The notes under the pieces were generated by a model that did not search any database, had not been told where the DNA came from, and was given only the letters and a program-made list of their open reading frames with translations. Below are positions 55,611-64,000 of a stretch of DNA of 64,000 nucleotides, piece after piece. Within the stretch, counting starts at the first letter, position 1, and every line of letters starts with the position of its first letter. A program made the position numbers and the translations under genes. Origin of the DNA: Crotophaga sulcirostris (taxonomy: Eukaryota; Chordata; Aves; Cuculiformes; Crotophagidae); NCBI GenBank assembly GCA_013397455.1, contig VYZB01000026.1, forward strand, positions 4,524,756 through 4,588,755. The letters are read 5' to 3'.

Positions 55611-58459
55611 CTACAAAGTCCCTGGGAGCCTGAATGTGCATTTGGAGGGAAAGTGTTTACACAGACTATGTTGCTCCAAGCCAGCTGGTCTCAGCTCGAG
55701 AAAAGATCCTGAGCACATTGTATAGCCATAGCTTTTGGTGTCAGTGTTTTTAGTCCATGACTGGAACTGGTAACTTCTGATGGGTGCATGTAAACCTTCA
55801 TGTTGTTCAGTCAGGGACTTAGTTGCTTCCAAAAGCAGAGTGGAGTCTCTTAAAAACTCCTATTACTTGCACATTGCAGGATGTGTCCCTCTACAGCAGG
55901 CTGCTAACTGGCTGCCGTTTTCTCTGCACCTTTCTTTCCTCACCACAGTGATGGCTTGTTCCTAATCTAGAGGAAATGACTATTATATTCACCTTTTCAG
56001 GGCCTTTAACCCTCTTAAGCCTCTTGTTGATGCCTGCTTCCCCCATATGTATGTTTTTTTTTATCTGATCTTCTTTAGTACTTCTGTTTTCTGTTAGTTC
56101 TGAGAAGTTCACCTCTTCATGATGATATCAAACTTACTTGTAAAACATGGGAATAAGAAGTCCCTTCTGAATAACCAGAATTGTCTGTATCCAGGGCGTG
56201 CTAGTGTGCTCCTCTAATCATGAAACACATGCTCTTCCATTGCCCAAGAGACAGACAAAGTGTTTCATTGAATGAACCATACCTTGTGCTCCTTGTAGTC
56301 ACGTCTGGAAACTCTCAGGGCTATGGTGGCCCTTTTGTATGGATGTTCTCAGCCTCAAGTAGTCCTTAAGGCCTGTGCATCTTTTAGCAGATCATGAGCA
56401 GCACCATGTGTGCTGGTAAAAGGCAATTTTATTTGCAATTAAACTGCATCCACAGTTGGGTCTTTAATGGGAATGGTATTTTTGGGAGAAATGGGCTTGT
56501 CTCCTTTGGTTAAATTGGCACAAAATAATGCACGAGAAGGTCAACCCATGCCGTGATGGCCTTCAAGGCCAGAGAGACCTTTATCCTCCTGTAGCCTGAT
56601 TTCCTGAGAACCATAAATTGCAGTCCATCTCTCCTCCCCAGTTTTGCCTCTCTTACTGCTCCTCTATGCCTCAAGCAATTCACTGCTTTGGTATGGGCAC
56701 CCCTTCAAGGTGTGTGGCTTGGGACTCAAAATCTCCACTTTGTGTCATGATTCATACAGCTAAGGAGGTTCTCAGTTCTCCACAGTTTTTTCCCATTAGT
56801 GTGTTCCCCCTCTTAGTCTGCACTTGGGAAAACACTGCTGGTGTTTCAAAAGAATGAGGACACCTCAAGCTCGCAAGGGCATGCATTGAGCTAAGTCTGC
56901 TCAACTGAGAATGGTGAGCATTGCTAAGAATCAGGCTTTATAGAAGGGATAGACCTCATGCCAAATTTTTGCCTTGACAAAGGTACATAGAACAGGGCTG
57001 GGAACACAGATGTACCTTGCTTGGCTGCTGACAGATCCTTGTGCTTGTGTTCTTCAAAAGAGCATAGTGATATATTTGGACATCGCAACAGCCTTAATAG
57101 AAAAATGGAAGAGTTTTCCAGTTTCACTTACAACTTTTTCCATAGTCTTTCCTGTTTTTCCTAATGCCTCCTGGGAAGAAAGCACACTCAAAAACGTAGA
57201 AGATATTCCTGTAAGTTTTCCCATGTACTTTTGACGTGTGATGTGTTGCAATAGGTGTAACATGATTTGGAAGTTGTAGTATAGATCCTAAAACGTTTGC
57301 CTCGTTCTTGGTCCTGTTATTCATTGTAGCACTGAAATGTGTTTGTGTTTTGTTAGGGATGTGAGCTGTGGGCATGCAAGGGAGGGTTAGGGAAGGAATT
57401 TAACTTGGTTTTATCTAGAAATGAATATTCACCTTGATTCTGAAGTGCTTTGGCTGCAGGAACTTCATTTGTGCATATTGCTTAACAGCATTCCAAAAAT
57501 ATGCTGATGGAGCATCAGAAGAGCTTTAGGAGCACTGTCCTTGAGGTGTCCCAGCCTTTGTCTGGGATACCCGAATTCTATGTCTAAGCAAATAGGAAAT
57601 TCAACATATTGCATTTTGTCTGCAGGGAATAATATTTTTAACTACTGTATGGGGTCATAGCCGAGTCAGTGTAGAGAAGGTGCTTGTATCATTCAAACTC
57701 AGCTGAAGGACGGGGAAATTTTTATTTATATTTTGGCACGATGGAAAGAGTAATTCCAGAGAAAATGAAGAATTATTTGTTTTGGCAGATTCTTGCTCTT
57801 CCTTGGTGTGGCAAAAGAATACAAAGCATAAAACTGTCTGCCACTACAATTTGCTTCAGTTTCTGAGAAGAATTTCTCAGACCACATATTAAAGCACCTC
57901 TTTTCTGTGTTTACAGTAATATGCAGACTTGCTGTGGGAGCTCTGTATAGAAAAAGATGCAGAAGAAAGTAGTGATCATCTGCAAAGCATGTGTGGTAGT
58001 TTGAGCTTTATGTATCTAAGCTTTTAAAAACAAATAAATGTTTTTTTTTTTTTGCACTCCAAAACAGCAACTGCCAATCACTTCCAAGGAGTACTTAAAC
58101 CATCCCTTTCTCCTCCCATCCCTTCAGTTTTTCTGCTGCTTGTCTCAGCAGTTGTGTTATTTTGGGTATGTTTGTATTTTGGATGGGAGCCAGAGGGAAG
58201 GAAAAGCTTTTTGTTAACAAAATGGTGTAGACAGCAAGATTTTCAGGGACTGGTAACGTTTGTCCATGACACACAAACTAAAATAACTATAAATAACTAG
58301 AGCTAGAGAAGGACCCTGTGGAACCGTGTCCAGGGAGGGATTGGATGACTGGAGTGGAGAAGCAGCTGAAATAGTTTCCAATGTGACACTGTTAGCTGAG
58401 ATGTGTTTCTGGGATGTGTGAGCAGAGGGATGACACAGAGGGCTGCACCGGGTCACTGG

Positions 58460-58570
58460 TGTCATTGCAATAGAGAAGGGGCTGTGGGAACAGATCCACT
58501 TGGTGGAGTACGTGAAAATCCTGAGGAGCAGTATAGAGCCATCAAAATTATTCAGGAGTGGGATAAGGAT
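58460..58570 (+). mobile_element. Possible strongly degraded CR1 fragment
   Basis: GGAGCAGTATAGAGCCATCA followed by AAATTATTCAGGAGTGG resembles the CR1 block normally reading GTCCAGAGGAGGGCCA then AAGATGATCAGAGGG. Divergence is high, so this is tentative. Confidence 0.35.
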
Positions 58571-58839
58571 TACAAGGTGACACATTTGGAACCAAGTGCT
58601 GGTGTCCTGAGTGTCAGTAGGTACCTTCACAGACACTTATGGGTCCATCAGCTCCTCGGCAAACAAAACTCAGTTGTGGGAAGATCACATCATGTAAATG
58701 CAAATGAGGAATTATATACCTGAGCTGAGGTTCATAAGCTTCAGCTTTCACCCATTAGAAAGTTCAGTGTACTTCTCAGAGACAGAAACTGGAGCCTCCT
58801 CCAAAGCCACTAAGGAAGAAGAGCTCTTCTAAAGTGTGA

Positions 58840-58948
58840 GTCAGAGTGGTTTGGGTTGGAAGGGACCTTTAAAGTTAATTTAGTCCAATCCCCCTGCCAT
58901 GAGCAGGAACATCTTCAACTCAATCAGATCGCTCAGAGCCCCTGGCCT
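58840..58948 (-). mobile_element. CR1 3' end fragment
   Basis: GGTTTGGGTTGGAAGGGACC, TTTAAAGTTAATTTAGTCCA and CCCCCTGCCATGAGCAGGAA are the complement of the CR1 3' region. The terminal ATTCTATG tail is lost. About 110 bp. Confidence 0.88.
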
Positions 58949-61809
58949 TAGATGTGTCTCTTGGAGCAAGATGAGGAGCCACTGGAGCTGTCACTCTTGG
59001 TGGACTTCAGAGACCTTGATGACTACTTTCAAGTAGCTACCTAACCTTTAGGTGAAAGGAAACTTTAGGCTTTCTTGAGGAGGAAGGCTTTCTCCTACAC
59101 TGCAAGTCATTTATGAAAGACTAGATGCATTTTTGGAAGAGATATTTTAGTTCTACTCAACTTATCACATTCTCAAAAACTGTGATAAATTAAGGAGTAA
59201 CTATTATGCTTGTCCTAAAGACAGTGTGAGCCGACTGTTGCATGGAGTGAAACCATCTGCTTCCAGCTCTGGTCTGCCATGGAATCTTGGAGAGGCCACT
59301 GCTCTGCTTTGGCAGGAGTTGAGAGCCTTCAGTGCTTCACAGTGGGAACCTCGGGGAATGTTTCTCACCACTCAATGCTCTCTGCAAAAAATAATTGCTT
59401 TAAGGCAAAATTTTCACATGGGATACTTAGTAATGGGAAGTGACAACAGCTCCCTACTGTTTTACTGTGGACTGGGGTTGGGCTAAGACCAGCACTGACT
59501 TCCACAGGCTCAGACAGAGACCACCTTTAATGCTGCCATTGACTTGCCCTCTACCTGTGACACTATCACTGGTCGTAGAAACCGTATCATTCTCTCACGC
59601 CCTGTACTGCCCTTTCACCTCTCTCAAACCCAAACCTTCCTTCCCTGATTTTGTCTTGTGACTTATAGGCTTGGCCTCCAGAAATGCGTCACTTTTCCCG
59701 TGAAGTCCTCCTGGCCTGGGTTTTGCCTGCTCCTATTCCTTCTTGCCCAGCCACTTCAGGCCTGATGCATGTGCTGTCTCTAATGAATCCCGTTTATTTG
59801 CTTATATGGTAATTGTTGTTTTCAATGCACAGAGCTGAGAAAAACACCTCCCAGCATGAATGTGGTAAGGCAACACCACATTCCAGCCCCTGGAGATGCT
59901 GAAGCTGTCTTTGCATTTAGCTGTCCATCTGGCAGGAGATGATTACGTTGCAGGGCAGGAGAGCAATGCACAGGGATACAAGTACCATCTGAAAGGATAA
60001 GCTAGTGCTGATTAACTCAGATTAAGAGTCACAATAGGCAGCTGGGAACTGGTGGGCAGAGATAATAGCAGTTTCAGTGGCTGTCTCTCTAGCTTTAAAT
60101 ATTCCCTGAAGAAGGAATGGGAGGGGAACAGTGTCAGATTTACTGCAAAGTTGATGTGACTAGATTTATTTCCTATTAAATGCAAATAGTGGTAGGACGA
60201 GGAAGGTTATTCAAACCCAGTTCCTGACTTCTTATTCCACATGAAGTGTGAATTTTATGTTTACCAATTTGTAGTGGTAAGGATTGATTCTTACTTTTAG
60301 GACTCATACAGTCAGCACGGCAGTTCAAGACTGCAAGTGCCAGGTTGTGTGTATAGACATAACAGGGGCTGTGCAGCTGCTGGGCTTCAAGTGTTGGTTC
60401 CCAACTACTTCATCTCACACATGATGTGATGGCTAATCTGAGAGAGCTTGTGCCTGAATGCAAGGAGAGGATTCCCAAGTCCTGGGACTCTGTACCAAGT
60501 AGAAGCTAATATTTTATGGTCTATATTCCGTTTTTCACCATGTAGCCATAAAATACCAGAGGACAGACTGGGAACTATTGCAAAGTAGAGAAGAAAAATA
60601 TATTCCTAGGTGTGCAAACAGCAGACAAAACTGAGTGACCTAGAAGTCCTAAACATTTCAAGCTGAGTTAAATAATTATCTACTTGAAAGGCAAAGAGTT
60701 ACACTGAAAGCCTAAATCCTCTGGAAGATTTGATGGTCTCTAGGTATTTTCTCCTCCTGGGTTTCGTGTGTCTTGGATTCACAAGAATTTAACAGTGTCA
60801 ACAGTCTAGGAAGTAGTTAAATTCTTAAGATGACATGTGAAAAATGAAAGAAAAAAGGAGGGAACTTCTGCTGAAGGCAGGGCGAGGTACTTGACGCTGT
60901 GTTACAGAGCAATCGATGGATGCGTGAAGTACAAAGTATTGCTGTAAGGTCACCTAAAAATGAATCCACATGAGCTGGAGCATAGATGACAGAAGATAAA
61001 ATGAAGGAGACACCTTGCTAAAGCAGATACTTGACTTGGAGCAAGAATTGCCCTATCACACCTTTGCGGAGATATCGAAATATAAAGTACCTGAAGTCCA
61101 TTTTGCATCAACCAGTCACGGTGACACCAGACTGAGACATCAACACTCACCCAGCCCCAGGAGAGTTGGAAACCTGCACCTGAGCAACCTGAATGTGAAC
61201 AACTTACCCCTAAATACTGCTAGGTGCAGAAGGAGTGTTTGGAGTTGGGGTTGTCCCCAAGGACTGCACTGCACAGGTGGGCAGAGGTTACCACACGTAA
61301 CATCTCTGAGGAAGGTGGTGCTTGTCCAACAGAGCTAGCTAAGGGTACCTGGCTGCCCTGCATGGGAAGGTTGGCTGGGCCCCCATCCAGCCTGGCCTTG
61401 GCAAAACTCTGGTCATTGACAGTCTGTGCGGGGTCTCCCTCTTTGGTTCCCATTAATCTCTGCAGAAAGGGGATTCAGAGGCACGTCTGGGCCGTGGCCA
61501 ACAGCCTTTATGCTCACTGCTTTGGTGACAGAGACTGTTTTTAATGAACCGTCAAGACACCGAAAGGGAACTGAAAGCCTCTGTGTGCAACAAGCCCCAC
61601 CAGCAGCAGAAAACAGGGGCTGCTCTGCATGGAGGAGCCTCAGCCTCTTGAGGAGGCTATTCCACCCACGTAAGCTGCCTGGGCAGCTCTGTTCTTTGTG
61701 CAGGGCAGGGGTGCTTGAAGAAGTGGCAAGAGGTGGATGCTGAAGAGGAGGGAAAAATCCAGAGTGTAGACCAAAATAGAGGTGATTATTTGTGATAAAG
61801 TACAGTAAA

Positions 61810-61838
61810 AGTATATAAGTATATAAGGTATATAAGTA
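61810..61838 (+). repeat. GTATATAA-type short tandem repeat
   Basis: Three near-identical GTATATAAG units in tandem. Short and AT-rich, no other context. Confidence 0.6.
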
Positions 61839-62271
61839 CCAAACTGTGGCTGTTTCAGTATAATAATTAATTAAGTTTGCCTAGCTCACCAGCTCACCAC
61901 CCTAGTGGAGAAGGGAAATACTCCATTCAGAGGGGGCACTGGAAACATAAGAGATATACGAAGACCCAGCTCTGCGAAGCTACTGAATGCCCTGAAGTGT
62001 TTCTCCAGCCTGAGGAACAGACAAAAGCCATAGAGTCTTGTGAAGAACTCAGTTAAGAAGCAGAGATAGGGCTGAGGATAACAGTTTCCCCACCTGACTT
62101 AAACCACGTTACAGAGGTACTAGTGTTAAAAAACTTTGGTCAATTAAGAGATCTGAATCACCTCCTGGTGGCATTTTCTCTCTTTGCTAAATATAAAGGG
62201 AGCAAATATCAGATAGGTTGATAATTTAGATTCATCAGTTTTACAGCAGGAAAGATGAGGACTGATTTTTA

Positions 62272-62557
62272 GCAAGTCCTGTTGTGACAGGACGATGATT
62301 AATGGTCTTAAACTGGGGGAGGGTAGATTTAGACTGGATATAAGGAAGAAATTTTTTCCAGTGAGGGTGGTGAAACACTGGCACAGGATGCCCAGGGAGG
62401 TAGTGGAGGCCCCATCCCTAGAAACATTCAAGGTCAGGTTGGATGGGGCTCTGAGCAACTTCATCTAGTGGACAATGACCCTGCTCCTGCAGAGGGGTTG
62501 GACTAGAAGACCTGTGAAGGTCCCTTCCAACTCAAAGCATTCTATGATTCTATGACT
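62272..62557 (+). mobile_element. CR1 LINE fragment, 3' end
   Basis: It begins within GTTGTGACAGGACGATGATT, passes GATATAAGGAAGAAATTTTT and GTTGGATGGGGCTCTGAGCA, and ends with two ATTCTATG-type units (CATTCTATGATTCTATGAC). About 285 bp, sense orientation, well preserved. Confidence 0.94.
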
Positions 62558-63254
62558 ACCTAAAGCTAGGGGACAGTCACTGGAGCCTGGTTATGGGCTG
62601 GTATAAGAACATAACTACTTTTAGTCTTGAACTGGGTTGCAGCCTTTTAAAATCTCTTCTGATGCACCTTTAACCATCTCTGAAGTTACACTTCTTAAAT
62701 CTGTCTTGTCTAACCTCTTCTTGATAATTTATTCTTCTATCAAAATTGTACCCTTAGCATGAAATGTAGCCAAAAGCAACAGCAAAAAATTATGTTTTCC
62801 CTGTCAATGACAATTTTAAAAAAAAATTACATATATTTTAAACATTATTTCTCAAATCTCTACACTGTTTTGAAAATGTCATAGTTATATTTGCCCCCTT
62901 AACAGCTGAACTTGATTTAGGTGTTTTATGGCCATTTTGCTTTGGAAATGATGTTATAGATTTTTTGATGCACCTTGGCACTTATTCCAACCCACAGCTC
63001 AACATCTCCACAATATGTGGTACAAAACCTGCTCCTACATTGACCTAGCCAGCCAAATCCAAGAAATGCAAATTGGGTAGCAGATCTGGGCATCTGAAGA
63101 GCTCTGGAATGTCCCAAAATGTATCTTTAGAAAAAATGAAATAGCTTGGTTTTTGTTCACACCTTGCAGTTCATCTATTTCTCCTTGATCTGAGGAAGTC
63201 TGGAAAAGTCCCACTGGGATGGGATTCATCCTCTTGAAATAAAACTAATACCTT

Positions 63255-63322
63255 TCCTGGCCTTGAACACTTCCAGGGAGGGAACATCCACAGCTTCCAC
63301 TAAGGCAACCTGTACCAGAGTC
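63255..63322 (-). mobile_element. CR1 partial fragment adjacent to a second copy
   Basis: CCTGGCCTTGAACACTTCCA, GGGAGGGAACATCCACAGCT and GGCAACCTGTACCAGAG match the same internal part of CR1 that recurs at about 63437-63500 in the next copy, in the same orientation. It lacks the 3' tail. Confidence 0.85.
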
Positions 63323-63327
63323 ATCAA

Positions 63328-63702
63328 ATCATAGAATCCTAGAATGGTTTGGGCTGGAAGGGACCTTAAAGACCATCTAGTTCAAGCTCCCTGCCACCTT
63401 CCACTAGGCCAGGTTGCTCAAAGCCCCATCCATCCTGGCCTTGAACACTTCCAAGAAGGGAATATCCACAGCTTCTCTGGGCAATGTATGCCAGTGCCTC
63501 ACCACCCTCGTAGTGAAGAATTTCTTCCTGATACCTGATGTAAATCTACCCTTCCAGTTTAAAGCTGTTACCCCTTGTTCTATCACTACAGACCCTTGTA
63601 AAAGGGTTCCTCTCCAGCTTTCTTGAAGACCCCCTTTTAGTACTGGAAGACTGCTGTATTGTCCCCCCTGGAGCCTTCTCTTCTCCAGGCTGAACAACCC
63701 CA
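63328..63702 (-). mobile_element. CR1 LINE fragment, 3' end, minus strand
   Basis: The + strand starts CATAGAATCCTAGAATGGTT, the complement of the CR1 tail, and continues GGGCTGGAAGGGACCTTAAA to TTCTCCAGGCTGAACAACCC. About 375 bp. The minus-strand frame still reads [12 protein letters not shown] CR1 translation but encodes no functional protein. Confidence 0.94.
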
Positions 63703-64000
63703 GGACTTTACACTTGGAAGAAGCCTGGATTGAACCAAGAACCTGGTAAGAAAAAAAGTAAGAACAACAAAGCCTATTTTCTCAGGATCAAGAGATTTTT
63801 CTCCCTTTACTCCAAGCAGTACACTCCCAGGGCCTTAGTCTCGAGCAAAAATTACAAATAATAGAGGTTTAATGCTTTTGAGAGACACCATGCTTTCTTC
63901 TTCTGTTTTCCTCTAATTAAGGTCTTCCAAGAGATCTTATAGGAGGTGTTAGTAATAGTATAAAAGCTCTTCATGGTGACTAACTCAACCTCGTCCATTT

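Larger units (their letters stand above)
55611..64000. other. Intergenic sequence downstream of KLHL35
   Basis: No exon with recognisable homology was found on either strand over 8.4 kb. CR1 fragments lie at about 58460-58570 (doubtful), 58840-58948, 62272-62557, 63255-63322 and 63328-63702. Short TATA-rich repeats occur at 61810-61838. In human, RPS3 is the next neighbour as I recall; none of its coding sequence is visible here. Confidence 0.6.

Noticed and set aside
57991..58030. TGTGGTAGTTTGAG motif resembling the start of some bird retroviral LTRs
   Set aside because: Only about a dozen bases match and no matching second end or target duplication was found.
55611..64000. RPS3 or another downstream neighbour gene expected from human gene order
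   Set aside because: No exon-like segment with ribosomal protein S3 or other recognisable protein similarity was found on either strand.
1..64000. CRISPR arrays, operons, phage or bacterial defence systems
   Set aside because: The spliced vertebrate genes and CR1 repeats show a eukaryotic nuclear genome; no regularly spaced direct repeats were seen.

Overview
This is a stretch of bird nuclear DNA. The exons are short, lie in large introns and all use GT-AG junctions. The interspersed repeats are almost all CR1 retrotransposon fragments, the dominant LINE of bird genomes, recognised by 3' ends reading TTCTATGATTCTATGA or a GTGATACT repeat. Base composition is vertebrate-like and there is no sign of a prokaryotic, viral or organellar origin. 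The species cannot be named from the sequence alone.

Two genes lie head to tail on the + strand. From the left edge to about 41.65 kb is the 3' part of GDPD5 (GDE2), a six-pass membrane glycerophosphodiester phosphodiesterase. Twelve coding exons (607-39004) are present and encode the last 489 residues; roughly the first 105 residues lie upstream of the window. A 2.6 kb 3' UTR with a canonical AATAAA follows. After about 7 kb of intergenic sequence comes KLHL35, a BTB-BACK-Kelch protein predicted to be a Cullin-3 substrate adaptor. Its coding sequence is complete: six coding exons from 48609 to 54712, 586 residues. A strong splice acceptor directly before the ATG implies an untranslated first exon further upstream. 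From memory of the human map, GDPD5 and KLHL35 are adjacent and co-oriented there too, so this is ordinary conserved synteny. No functional link between the two proteins is implied.

From about 55.6 to 64 kb I find no convincing gene, only CR1 pieces and unique-looking sequence. Repeats in the window include about ten CR1 fragments in both orientations (the largest at 4274-5270), one non-autonomous hAT-like DNA transposon with a perfect 8-bp target duplication (2640-2858), and several strand-asymmetric G/T-only or A/C-only tracts.

No exotic or undescribed system is evident. The observations most worth following up are a candidate 15-nt in-frame microexon in the GDPD5 intron at 33794-33808, the intact hAT target duplication, apparent replacement of acidic metal ligands in the GDPD domain, and a nested or duplicated CR1 pair near the right edge.
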